NCBI RefSeq assembly: GCF_003369915.1
Contig: NC_046674.1
Span: forward strand, 124,001-188,000
Length of the DNA stretch: 64,000 nt
Source: Drosophila miranda
Lineage: Eukaryota > Arthropoda > Insecta > Diptera > Drosophilidae
Reading direction: 5' to 3'
In this document: positions 14,201 to 25,104 of the stretch, piece after piece
How positions within the stretch are numbered: position 1 is the first letter of the stretch
How the letters are laid out: the number at the start of each line of letters is the position of its first letter
Translations under genes and position numbers: made by a program
The notes under the pieces: generated by a model
The model's input: the letters and a program-made list of their open reading frames with translations, nothing else
Database searches by the model: none
What the model was told of the DNA's origin: nothing

Positions 14201-15440
14201 TGTGTTTGGATTTTAGGCCGAAGTTAATAGCCAATGGATCGGTGTACATTCCCCCTCACCCCCCACCGCAACCTTCTGGGAAACGGTTAGTGAACTTTCC
14301 TCGATGCACTTTTACCCAAAAATTTGTTGTTTTTGTTTATAGAATAGAAGAAGATGAAGAGATAAATATTTTACGTATACTAAGGCATAGGTATAGTAAG
14401 AATGGATGGATTGTAAGATCTAGGCATACCCTCACAATGTTTGCAACATTTTGCTGGTGGCTCATCGCTCGCATCGGCATCGGCAATGACCGGCATCGTC
14501 CCCCCCGGCGCCTTTCGCTGCAACTTGCAACTTGCAACACCACACACCACTGGCCGGATAGAGAGGGAGAAAGAGTTTCCTGCTCTTTCCTGCTCCTTTT
14601 TCTTTGATGGTTAGTGGGGGGGTGGTGGGGACGTCACACGACTGTCGTCGTCGTCTGCTGGCAGGATGGATGGCACATCACTTAAATATCTCACTCAAAC
14701 TCAAACTCGGAATCAATTGAATTTTTATTCACTATGAGCCACACACACACACACACGCGCGAAGGACACTCACGAGTGTTGTTGTTTAGGTGGTTTTTCT
14801 TTTGGGAGGATATATATCTTTCCGTGAGGGAATGCACTGGAACCACCTGTGGGTCAGTCTGCCCCAGCCCCAGTTTCGATAAAAACAAAACAAAAATGTG
14901 TATTCTTTTTTTTCTAAAGGTTTTCCTCCTCCTCCTCCGTTTCGTTTGTTTTGGTGTCTCCTGCTGCTTCTGCTTCTATATGGAATGTTGGCGTATTCAT
15001 CGATCGATCCAATGGGTTTAACACTTTTCTTTTCCTTTGTTTTCTTTTCTTTACGGATCTGGGGCGATCCTCTCGCGGTACGCTTTCGTCTGCTACTGAT
15101 GTTGAATGTTGTTGATGTTATGTTGGATGCTGCCTGCCCGATGCTCTTCTACTTCTGATGCTGTCTGTCTGTAGTCTGTGTGGGACGTCACGCCAGGCTA
15201 TTTCTAGTCTTTTTTGGCTTTCACATTGCGCTTTTTTTTCCGTGGAAATTGTTGTGTTCGTTTGGTTCGAGAGGAGACGTTCAAACGTGAAACCTCCGCA
15301 GAGACCACTGAGGAGAGACACGGCCAGGCGCACGCCACGGTGCTCCCATTTCGAATGCTTGAGCAGCAGCCGCAGCAGGAGAAGCAGAAACAGTAGCAGC
15401 AGACGGACAAACGGACAGACAGACGGACGGACACACACGG
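14201..15440. other. Non-coding, no gene seen
   Basis: No supportable exon. It includes a (CA)n run near 14.74 kb and a CpG-richer stretch from 15.15 kb onwards that leads into the promoter-like block to the right. Open frames on both strands exist but have no recognisable protein content. Confidence 0.5.
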
Positions 15441-15625
15441 ATACGGCGGCGCTTTCGAAAACGTAACTGAAAATTTTCGAAAATTCTCTCGAACGAAATG
15501 TTAGATAATTTTTCCGTGGCATCGTGGCCGAAGTCTTTTTAAACAATTTTTCCTCAATGAAACAATGAACTTTCACATTTCCTACACAAACAAGACACAA
15601 CACAAAACGATTTTTGGCTCTCTCA

Positions 15626-15704
<79 letters not shown>

Positions 15705-15900
15705 CTTGCTTCTTCCTTCCGAATCCCTCTCTCAATTTCGAAAACGTATTTTCGAAAATAGATCCCGTGCGGTACTCTCTCTCTTTCTGTCTGCTCTAGA
15801 AGATTGGCGCACGGCTCTAAATTTCGAAAAAGTTCTTTACAAAACAAAAAAAGTTCTGCTAGCCGATCCGTGCACCCTACACACCAGAGGAGACTTCTGC
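15441..15900. promoter_or_regulatory. GA-tract/TTCGAA cluster, candidate promoter or regulatory block
   Basis: Within 375 bp there are five TTCGAA palindromes, starting near 15454, 15476, 15737, 15751 and 15823, around a 69-bp pure CT/GA tract. The flanking sequence is richer in CpG than its surroundings and leader-like. Long GA tracts are binding sites for GAGA factor and CLAMP at fly promoters and insulators. No transcript start or direction can be fixed from sequence alone. Confidence 0.35.
15633..15701. repeat. (CT)n microsatellite, about 69 bp
   Basis: An uninterrupted CT dinucleotide run of about 34 units, preceded by imperfect CTCTC sequence. The open frames across it (Leu-Ser on plus, Arg-Glu on minus) are artefacts of the repeat. 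Confidence 0.9.
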
Positions 15901-16253
15901 GCTTAGGCGGGCATTCAGGATCATCCGTCATTCGGTTTCGGGTTTGGAGGGGTTCGGGGGATCGTCGGATAAGTAGGTTTCTGGGTCAAGGCATGTGTCC
16001 AAGCACTCAGTTTCTAATTGTTTTGCAAGGGGAGATTAGGAGCTTCAGAAGAAAGGTCTCTTTCTCTCTGTCGAAAATTGCAAATGACAAGCGAAAAAAA
16101 GGCAAAAACCTTGGTTGCCATAAGGCCAGGCGTAAAATGGTTTTGAAATGATTGAACATTTGTATTTTGTTTCATTCCGGGTTTTTCGGTTCTTAGAAAA
16201 TACAGGGATAGAAAAGGAAAGGACACATATTCGTTAGCGTTCAATTATATACA

Positions 16254-16394
16254 AAAACGAGGGGGAACGTTGAGAGTTGCTGCTACGGCCGCAACTCTAC
16301 ATTTATCCTCCGCCAGCCGGCGGAAACGCTTCCTTCTGGACGTTACAAACATCCATTTTCCCCATAAAATATATATTTTGAGTATCGGGTATAT
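16254..16394 (-). mobile_element. DINE-1/Helentron-like element, copy C (internally deleted)
   Basis: A copy of about 141 bp with both conserved ends: AACGAGGGGGAACGTTGAGAG plus the GAGTTGC/GCAACTC hairpin on the left, and TTTTGAGTATCGGGTATA on the right. The retained inner part (CGCTTCCTTCTGGACGTTAC) matches copies A and D. It has the same orientation as copies A and D and has lost nearly all inner sequence. Confidence 0.75.
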
Positions 16395-18101
16395 AAATTG
16401 TTGGCTCGTCGCCGTCGTCCCATCTTTTACTCATATTGGCGAGAGCAAGCAAAGCGAGTGAGCCGGGGGCTGGCGCACGAGCGAGTCGAGTGCGTACAGG
16501 GTATAGTCATATAAAATTCATATAATTTATATTCCAAAAAGACAACATATAACATATATGTACCAAAATCCCAGCAGTTTTGGTAAATAAATATGGGAGG
16601 CGATCCACAATTGACATTCACTGAAGTGATTTTCATTTTTACATTTTTACAGCTGACATTAAAATGGGGTCAATTTTAATAAATTGAATTGCAGAATTAA
16701 ATTGAAATCGGTTTAGTTTTGATCAAAGATCCATGGCAGTTTTTCTAAAATTGGCTCGAGTCATATTTTAGATCTAAAGATACTAGATTGCCTAGATTTA
16801 CGGAAAACAGTTTCAATTAAAGAAAGATCATTAAATTATAGTGGTGTCAAGAATCACTTATTCTTTTTGAGAGAATTCTGTAAAAAAAAAAAATGAAAAG
16901 GAACTGTTAGCTCATGTCTCCACGTGTTTTACAGTCTAACGACCCGCTCCAAATACAAACCTTATAGATGCTTCAAAATAGTTGTAATCATTTTTTATGA
17001 ATATATGGTGTGCTAACCTTTGGGATATGCCTCGAAGCATAATTTTCGACCAACCATTTTCAGACACATTTAATACATGTTTTGGTGCTTTTAAAAAGGA
17101 ACAATTGGAAACAAAATCATATTTATTATTTTGGCAAATATCCAAGAAAGAGAGATCTTAACTGCAGATAGAATCCTTTCCCCTTAAAGAAATGACCTTG
17201 AGATGAGAAAAACTTTCGCTCAATCTGCAGCATAATTCTCAGGCCAATAAACAAATTCACACATTGGGGAACCAAAATTCCAAATATAAAGATATAATTT
17301 ATGAACGTTTCAGCATTTCTAAACATGAAATAAAACAGTGAATCGCTTTCGAATCGATAGATAGATAGATAGATAGATAGATAGAGAGAGAAAGAGTAGT
17401 GAGAGAACCACCTGCATGACTAATCTCTGAACCGCAGCCCCATTTTCTCTTCACAATTGATTTGTGGGTGGGGCCACAATCAAAGTAAATTGCAAATACT
17501 TTCAGTTTTAAATTTAGATTCAAGCGACAACAAATTTTGTTTAAATTTAGCACAAAAGTATATTTATTTTTTATATGAAAATAGAAATATAAATTTAATA
17601 GAGTAAAAGCTAGCAGCGCAGCCCGCTCCCCTCTCACAATCCACCAAAAAAAAAAAAAAAACCCTCCGAAAATCAAGCAACTAAAAATACGAAAATTGAC
17701 TCAGCCTCTGATTCGTTGGTTTGTCGTTAATTGTGGCGACACACAGTACCAGAACTGAAGAGAGCTGAAAGCCGACAGAATATTCTACTTCTACTATATT
17801 TTTCAAATTTCTTTCCAAACTGGGAACTTCAATGAAAGGCCCTGTCTCCCAGGGAGTCTATAAGGGAGAGGAAGGATTACTCAGAGGCCGACGCGCGCAG
17901 CTCCTGCGATTGTGTCATGGCTGTGGGGGCGTGTTTTATGACGGCTTTACTCGTACGTGGGCATATCCAAAGAATCTAAAGAACTATTCCCGGACTACAC
18001 TGCCGATCAGAATTGTAAGAATTCAATAAAAATGGGTGGGGTATTCATTAACTACGGACAGTTTCAGATTTTCTTAAATATTTCATACGTTGAAAACACC
18101 T
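16395..18101. other. Non-coding, no gene seen
   Basis: AT-rich sequence with a GATA tract at 17357-17384 and a 17-bp A-run near 17.65 kb. No supportable exon. Confidence 0.6.
17357..17384. repeat. (GATA)n microsatellite
   Basis: Seven tandem GATA units followed by GAGA sequence. Simple repeat. Confidence 0.85.
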
Positions 18102-19204
18102 AAAACGAGGGGGAACGTTGTGAGTTGCTGCGGAGACCGCAACTCTACATTTATACCCGATACTTAGTCAGTATGGCTCTCCTCCGGCAGACGCCGCTAA
18201 TATTAAACGACACGACAAAGAGTGCGTGCGAGAGAGACAGAAAATCAGTCTGAGCATGACGTCGGGCGCTGCGTAACAACTGCAAATTGATTTGTTCCTA
18301 TTGGCTATAAAAATGATCCGATCTGATCCAGATTCAGGAATCTGATGGATATGGTCATTATCTATTATCAATATTGTGGATGCAACAGATTTTCGTCCTT
18401 TGTGTGGGCGGAAGGGGGTGAGGCGAAATTTTGAGATATACGTTTTATAGTGAGATCTAACAGGAGTGCGGATACCAAATTTGGTTACTCTAGCGTTAAT
18501 TGTCTCTGAGATTTGTGAATATTCCCAGATTTTCGTCCATTGCGGGGGCGGAAGAGGGTGTGGCGAAATTTTGAAACAAACTCGTCTCGGTCCGATATAT
18601 TAGGAGTATGGATACCAAATTTGGTTGCTCTACCTTTTATAGTCTCTGAGATCTAGGCGCTAATGTTTTACTCTAAGCAAAGCCGGCTATACTACGTGTG
18701 TGTTAGAGAGAGACAGAGCGAGAAAGAATGAAATTGTTTTCTTGATTCTGGCTATAATAATTATACGATCTGATGGAGATTTTACACTCTAGAACATATA
18801 GTCATCCTCTACGATTCTGCGTTTTTGGTTTTATCGTATCTTTAAAAATGTGGATTCCACAGATTTTCGTCCTTTGTGGGGGCGGAAGTGGGCGGGGCGA
18901 AGTTTTGAAATATTTTTGTAGCAGTGACATATCACAGAAGTCTGGATCCAAAACATCGTTGCTCTAGCTCTTATAGTCTTTGAGCACTAGGCGCTGAAGG
19001 GGACGGACAGACGGACAGACGGACGGACAGACGGACGGACGGACAGACGGACAGACAGACATGGCTCAATCGACTCGGCTATTGATGCTGATCAAGAATA
19101 TATATACTTTATGGGGTCGGAAACGATTCCTTCTGGACGTTACACACATCCACTTTTACCACAAATCTAATATACCCCAATACTCATTTTGAGTATCGGG
19201 TATA
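18102..19204 (-). mobile_element. DINE-1/Helentron-like element, copy D (full length, about 1.1 kb)
   Basis: Bounded by the same ends as the short copies: AACGAGGGGGAACGTTGTGAG with the GAGTTGC/GCAACTC hairpin on the left, and TACTCATTTTGAGTATCGGGTATAA on the right. Inside are three diverged units of about 130 bp, each carrying CAGATTTTCGTCC(T/A)TTG followed by GGGGGCGGAAG and a 'GGATACCAAATTTGG' segment, then a GGAC/AGAC microsatellite at about 19000-19060. A terminal hairpin, an inner microsatellite and no coding capacity fit a non-autonomous Helentron relative such as DINE-1 (the SGM-type elements of the obscura group come to mind); this assignment is from memory. It forms the left arm of a large inverted repeat with copy E. 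Confidence 0.75.
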
Positions 19205-20058
19205 ATAAAATTATACATTGTGTGGGATCAAAACATGTTAAAAACTTTCACTTAATATCCACCAATCTTGTACTTTTACACTCTCGAAACGCACTGTCTT
19301 GCACAAATCATATTTGCCTTAGATTTTCTCCCCATTTTCTGGTTTATGGTATGATATGGAGAGGGAGGAAAGCGGCCTTCAATACAGAAATTGTCATAAA
19401 CAAAAGTGAGGCAATTTCAGCCATTTGCATTTTTCATTTATACATATTCCATGCTCAATGCAAGTGCAATGTCAGGAAAATCCAAACAAATGGCGCAAAA
19501 AATACAAAAACTAAAAAAAGGGGAATTTATTTGCAAAATTCGAGAACTTTCGAGCGTCTAGAGGAGGTGGATACGGATGTTGAAAATTGATGAATGCACA
19601 TGTGCTAGAATCATAATAAAAAGATACAAAAGATTCATACTGTGCATTTCCACCCCACCCGCGCCCCTTCGAAAGTTTAATTGTTACCACTAGCCCACAG
19701 TGTGGCATCCACTGTCAAGCACCTTGTCCAGGGTCAAACTTTGCCAAATAGTTTAGCACCGTTTAAGTTATGAGTGGGACGACTTTTATGGCCCATTGTG
19801 CCAGCATTCGCGCAGTCACTTTCCGAAAAAAAGTAAAAAAAAAAACAGCAGAAAGCTCCGCCAATCAATTCTCGAACGACTTAATGCAGGCAACCATTTG
19901 CTTATTTATTTTTTTATTTTCTTTGTGCATAAATTAAAAAGCGGGTAGCATAAAAAAAATATGTGTATAAGAAACAAACACTCAGACACACAGACACACA
20001 AATCGAGCGCGTCAGAATTTCTGGTGTGGGCGAGAAAAGTTTTTTCTTTTCTTATGTT
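19205..20058. other. Spacer between inverted element copies
   Basis: About 854 bp of unique-looking AT-rich DNA separating the two inverted 1.1-kb copies. No supportable gene. It would be the loop if the two arms paired in one transcript. Confidence 0.6.
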
Positions 20059-21161
20059 TATACCCGATACTCAAAATGAGTATTGGGGTATATTAGATTT
20101 GTGGTAAAAGTGGATGTGTGTAACGTCCAGAAGGAATCGTTTCCGACCCCATAAAGTATATATATTCTTGATCAGCACCAATAGCCGAGTCGATTGAGCC
20201 ATGTCTGTCTGTCCGTCTGTCCGTCCGTCCGTCTGTCCGTCCGTCTGTCCGTCTGTCCGTCCCCTTCAGCGCCTAGTGCTCAAAGACTATAAGAGCTAGA
20301 GCAACGATGTTTTGGATCCAGACTTCTGTGATATGTCACTGCTACAAAAAAATTTCAAAACTTCGCCCCGCCCACTTCCGCCCCCACAAAGGACGAAAAT
20401 CTGTGGCATCCAAAATTTTAACGATACGAGAAAACCAAAAACGCAGAATCGTAGAGAATGACAATATCTTTTAGACTACAGAATCTGAATTGGATCGTAT
20501 TATTATTAGAGCCAGCATCAAGAAAACAATTTCATTTTTTCTCGCCCTGTCTCTCTCTAACACACACGTAGTATAGCCGGCTTTGCTTAGAGTAAAACAT
20601 TAGCGCCTAGATCTCAGAGACTATAAAAGGTAGAGCAACCAAATTTGGTATCCATATTCCTAATATATCGGACCGAGACGAGTTTGTTTCAAAATTTCGC
20701 CACACCCTCTTCCGCCCCCGCAATGGACGAAAATCTGGGAATATTCACAAATCTCAGAGACAATTAACGCTAGAGTAACCAAATTTGGTATCCGCACTCC
20801 TGTTAGATCTCACTATAAAACGTATATCTCAACATTTCGCCTCACCCCCTTCCGCCCACACAAAGGACGAAAATCTGTTGCATCCACAATATTGATAATA
20901 GATAATGACCATATCCATCAGATTCCTGAATCTGGATCAGATCGGATCATTTTTATAGCCAATAGGAACAAATCAATTTGCAGTTGTTACGCAGCGCCCG
21001 ACGTCATGCTCAGACTGATTTTCTGTCTCTCTCGCACGCACTCTTTGTCGTGTCGTTTAATATTAGCGGCGTCTGCCGGAGGAGAGCCATACTGACTAAG
21101 TATCGGGTATAAATGTAGAGTTGCGGTGTCCGCAGCAACTCACAACGTTCCCTCTCGTTTT
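20059..21161 (+). mobile_element. DINE-1/Helentron-like element, copy E (full length, inverted to D)
   Basis: The mirror image of copy D: TATACCCGATACTCAAAATGAG on the left, the GTCC/GTCT microsatellite next, three diverged inner units, and the GAGTTGC...GCAACTC hairpin with ACAACGTTCCCTCTCG on the right. An inner open frame of 67 codons is identical in D and E at the protein level, although it is not likely to be a gene. By eye the copies differ only by scattered substitutions and microsatellite length, so the pair is young or has been homogenised. Confidence 0.75.
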
Positions 21162-23197
21162 GTTTTGTTTTTTGCTTTTTTTTTTAAATTTTTACCGTGC
21201 GAAAGTTTTTGTTGTTCCTTGTGCCGATGCTGATACTGCCTTGCCTTTTACTTTGACGTCGTTTCATAATGACGAAACGGCGAGCATTCAGTTTTTAAAG
21301 CAGCTATAAACAAAAGATCGCATCAACTGAAGACAGCAGGGGGAAGAGATATTTAAGAGAAATATTTAAAGATCGAAACGCTGCAGTTAGTCTAGGTATT
21401 TGCAGCGGGTGGTGCCGGCATTTAAGAGCAAAAACATTGAATGATTTTCTAATATTTTCTCAGTTTATACCTAAAACTATTGAGCAGCAATCATTTTTAA
21501 ATCTTATTTCAATGATCTATCGGAATGCAATCCGATACATTTTCATCTCAAATCCGATCAAATTCAAGCCCTCCATCGACTATCGATATCTCTGTAGTAT
21601 TTTCCTCTCCAAAAACCCCCACTCCGCCACCTGCTGATTTCATAATCAACGATAATTTATGTGATTACTTAAATGAGCAATGTTAGATCGCTTGGAAATA
21701 AGAAACAAAAAAAAAACAAAAAACTATGCCAAGAACATCTAATTGGTACACAACAAGAAAGATAGAAAAAAATGGAAAAAAACTATTCTGAAATATTAAA
21801 TCTGTCCGTCTGGCGTGTCACACTGGTGGCACAAAGTATGCCCACACACTAGTGGGTGGTGGCCGATCAACAGGTAGGGGAAGAAAACTACTCGACGGGC
21901 ACTGTATAGCGACGACAGCCGACCGCAAGACACCAACACAAAAAAAAACGCTAAGAAAATCGACTAACAAACAACAAGACGAGACCACAGGCGCTGCAAT
22001 AAATAAATATTCAAATCGACTAATAATGCTACAGAATATCGTACATACATATGTACATATATGTATGTAAAAGCGAATGTATGTATGACAGGAAAAAAAC
22101 CAAAAGGCGACTATTTAGAGCACTACATTTGTGGATTCTAGAAATTTTTCGTCTCTGCTTACTACTTGTATCACTTATTCGCCTTAAGCCTCGATACTAT
22201 TTTATCGAAGAACTTATTATATTTCCCCTTTTTGTTTGGATCATTCTACAGCCCTCCTCTTTGGCCGAGGGCCTGATTAAACATCAACCAAGCAAAAAAA
22301 AGATAAAAAGGAGTAACGGAAAAGAGAAGGAGATAACAATGCAAGCAAGCCCCCGAGGAAGCGATTACATCTCTCTTTCACATTTCAATTCTAAGGGCTA
22401 AGCTTATCTTAAAACGGATTAAAATACATTTATCTAATTTACAGAACTAGTGCATCCAACAATGAATAAAACATGCCAGATTCCGTGTCATATCCGCGGA
22501 AAAGACACACACAGAAAACCCATAAAATGGAAATGGCCTAGAGACTGACTGACACCGAAACCGCCGCCGCCGCCACCACAACAGCTGCAAAAGAGGGGAC
22601 ATGGTGGAGCCCATTTTATTGGATATTTTCTCTGTATATATATATATATATATATATGCATCCCGCTGCCCAGTCAGGTGGGATTTATTCGCCTTCTGCA
22701 CAGTTCAAATTTCGTGAAATCGAGAGGCTGGTGCGATATTTATACTGTGTGATCTTCGAAAAATGTATAGAACTTTGTGTTATTTTATTCGGTATTAATT
22801 CCAATTGGGATTTACTTCTACTTTGCAAATAAGAAAACAAAAAAAGGGCAGGGCTATCCAAAACGCCGGCAAAACAAAGACGCGAATCAGAGCCACAAAA
22901 CGGAACAAGAAGTACAAGAAGAAGAGAGCAGATAGCAGGCACCAGAAATAACTGTATATCACTTTAGAAATTGGCATTAAATATACATACATGAATGCGA
23001 AAAATGCAACAAAAATCACAGCAGCGCTGCGTGCAACGTCTACCTCCAGGTTGAACCCAATTATCAAAATTAGAAAGAGAACACACTACACGCACGCACT
23101 GTGGCACGTCACTGGCACGCACACTCTTGCACGCACCGCACTATGCCTATCTATATTTAAATAAACAAAAAAATGGCATACAAAATAGCAAAATTAC
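21162..23197. other. Non-coding, no gene seen
   Basis: No supportable exon. It contains a (TA)n run at about 22.64-22.66 kb and ATACATATGTACATATATG palindromic stretches near 22.05 kb. If the leader exon to the right is real, this is intronic. Confidence 0.55.
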
Positions 23198-23390
23198 CTC
23201 AGCGCCAGATTAATGTTGTTGTTGTTTTTGTTGCTGGTATAATTTTTTATTGGTCGCCAGCGTTGTTGTCGTGTTATTGTTGCTGCAGCTGGTGAAGTTT
23301 GAGGAAATTACGCGGCACGTGGCATGGCATTGACAGCGGGTGGCACTGGTACAACATTTAAGACCGGAACTAAACCGATGGATTGAGCGT
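23198..23390 (-). other. Possible 5' leader exon of a minus-strand gene
   Basis: Read on the minus strand, this GC-moderate stretch has the look of a fly 5' UTR, with CAACAACAACATTAATC and GCAGCAACAATAACACGACAACAACG. It ends in GCGCTGAG|GTAATTTT, a fair splice donor. There is no ATG-initiated coding exon. It would be the head of a gene transcribed leftwards, divergent from the SWIB gene at 24.4 kb, with its coding exons beyond the left edge. The evidence is compositional only. Confidence 0.3.
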
Positions 23391-23713
23391 TAAAAGTTAT
23401 AAAATGTTTATTAAAACTTTTGAGTGAACAACAATATCGCGATGTTCTCCACGGGAGATTCTAGCCAGTGCTGCCAACTTGCGTCTTGCGTAGATGTCCG
23501 ATTGCACAGAGATGTATCAATTTGCAAAGAATTATTTTTAAAATCAGCAATATATCTAAAGATTTATAGATTTAATTTGCTAAATTATTTATTTAAAGAC
23601 GTTTTTAATTGAATTTTTGCAAATAAACTCCTTCACAAAACAATCAAGACAGCGCCGTCTGTGGTTGGTCAGCCGAACTATTTACAGCATTCCCAAACAG
23701 TTGGCAGCCCTGC

Positions 23714-23721
23714 TATCGATA
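23714..23721. promoter_or_regulatory. DRE-type site (TATCGATA)
   Basis: A perfect TATCGATA palindrome, the DREF core, followed by GCGATAGCGATATC. It lies about 650 bp upstream of the SWIB-gene ATG, between that gene and the possible divergent leader. DREF sites are common in housekeeping fly promoters. Whether this one is used is not shown. Confidence 0.45.
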
Positions 23722-23971
23722 GCGATAGCGATATCAAGAAATTGCATCAAAAACCAATCGCAATACAGAAGGGTGACCATTTACTGTACATTCCATACTT
23801 TTTTGTTTATTTTGACATTGAAATTGCGTGGCAGGTATATTTACAGTGTGTCGTTAATATATTTTCATTTTCAAAGGTATATTTAAGAGCAAAGGTTATG
23901 TTCAAAGTTACCGCCAAATTCATGATTTATATATCGATTAGCGATACAGTGCTCTCACCTGCGACGAAAAA

Positions 23972-24005
23972 ATGAGTCGTAGTTTTGAATGGGCTATACA
24001 AGAGG
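23972..24005 (+). other. Mini coding exon or uORF in the leader of the SWIB gene
   Basis: ATG in an AAAAAATGAG context opens a 12-residue frame, MSRSFEWAIQEG, which ends exactly at a good donor (GAGG|GTACGT). The string resembles the N-terminus of myotrophin/V-1 (F-x-W-A-hydrophobic-x-x-G), but no ankyrin exon follows in this window. If the leader is spliced to an acceptor near 24214, the frame becomes a 17-codon uORF that stops before the SWIB gene. If unspliced it is a 37-codon uORF. Function unknown. Confidence 0.3.
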
Positions 24006-24363
24006 GTACGTACAACAGGCATGCGCTGCATTTTCTGGGTCGTTCTGCCTGTTGTCCACACCCTCTTTTTCCTTCCATTATGTAGCAAATGTGTAGTAGC
24101 CGTGTAGAGTTTTTTTCATAAAGAAAAAAAACGCAGGACGCCGCCGCCGCTTGAAAAAATCGCCATCCAAAGGAAGGTGAAAATTTAGCCAAAAGCAGAC
24201 CCACGGTGAGCAGCAGTTTGCACCCAAGCCTAACACAGACCTAGCCCCAACTAATTCCACCTGCACGTGCTACCCGATCCGCTCGCAGTGCCGCAGAAAC
24301 GTGTCTGAAGAAGGGGGCCCCTCTGCGCGTCTACAGCAAAACAACAAGAAGAACAAGAACAAG

Positions 24364-25104
24364 ATGTCCGACATTTCCAGCGAGGACCTGCGCCGCGAAG
24401 TGCAGGCGGTGCTGAAGGACGCCGATTTGGCCACCATCTCGGCCAAGCGGGTGCGCGAGCAGGTAGAGGGAAAACTCAATTGCTCGCTGCTCGGCCGCAA
24501 GAAGGAGTTCGACAAGATTGTCATGGAGGTGATAAACGAGCAGCAGGACGAAGAGGAAGATGACGACGATGACAAGGATCCCGATGCCGATCCGGACGAT
24601 GAGAGCGAGCCCAGCGAGGAGGAGTCTCCCAGCAGCAGCGAGGAGGAGAAGGCCAAGAAGAAGCCGGTACAGAAAAAGCGGCCACAGCCGACCAAGCACA
24701 AGGCGCCTAAGAAGAAGCGCAAGACACTTAACGCCGACGACTCGGGCACCGAAAGCGATGCAGGCTCCGATTCCGACTACGAGGTGGTCAAGAAGCCGCC
24801 CGCGAAGAAGAAGACCAAGGCCGCCGGCGGCGGTAGTTCCGGCACGGGTGCCCCTCGCAAGAGCACCGGCTTCACCCGCGCCTACAATCTCTCGCCCGAG
24901 CTGTCCGCCCTCATGGGCGCCCCCTCGCTGCCCCGTCACGAGGTGGTAAAGAAAGTCTGGGCCATCATCAAGGAGCGGGATCTGTACGATCCGAAGAACA
25001 AGCAGTTTGCCATCTGCGACGAGGAGCTGATGAAGGTCATGAAGATCCGCCGATTCCGCACCTTTGGCATGCTGAAGCACCTCAAGCCGCATTTCCTTGA
25101 CTAA
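24364..25104 (+). CDS. DEK_C plus SWIB/MDM2 domain chromatin protein
   Basis: A single-exon frame of 246 residues. I start at the ATG of AAGATGTCCGAC; an in-frame TAG at 24187 bars a much longer protein, and the frame above this ATG has no other ATG. Residues ~4-55 match a DEK C-terminal-type domain (SSEDLRREVQAVLKDADL, then LLGRKKEFDKIVMEVI). Residues ~58-100 are strongly acidic and Ser/Glu-rich, ~100-150 Lys/Pro-rich with nuclear-localisation-like KKKRK, and ~160-246 form a SWIB domain (AYNLSPELSALMGAPSLPRH through FRTFGMLKHLKPHF). This is the layout of yeast Tri1/Uaf30-type and plant SWIB proteins, which act with chromatin or RNA polymerase I. I believe the D. melanogaster counterpart is CG1240, next to Atg2, but could not check it. 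The exact role is unknown. A poly(A) signal AATAAA lies near 25695. Confidence 0.85.
   Translation: MSDISSEDLRREVQAVLKDADLATISAKRVREQVEGKLNCSLLGRKKEFDKIVMEVINEQQDEEEDDDDDKDPDADPDDESEPSEEESPSSSEEEKAKKKPVQKKRPQPTKHKAPKKKRKTLNADDSGTESDAGSDSDYEVVKKPPAKKKTKAAGGGSSGTGAPRKSTGFTRAYNLSPELSALMGAPSLPRHEVVKKVWAIIKERDLYDPKNKQFAICDEELMKVMKIRRFRTFGMLKHLKPHFLD

Noticed and set aside
15118-15735. 205-codon minus-strand frame
   Set aside because: Its first third is the GA microsatellite (Arg-Glu runs) and the rest has no domain; an overlapping plus-strand frame is of similar length. Better explained as leader or promoter DNA.
18168-18371. 67-codon frame identical in the two inverted elements
   Set aside because: The identity reflects the duplicated element, not selection on protein; the frame has no domain and is absent from the short copies.
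24331-25092. 253-codon frame antisense to the SWIB gene
   Set aside because: Shadow of a GC-rich coding exon; Leu/Gly/Arg-rich with no domain.
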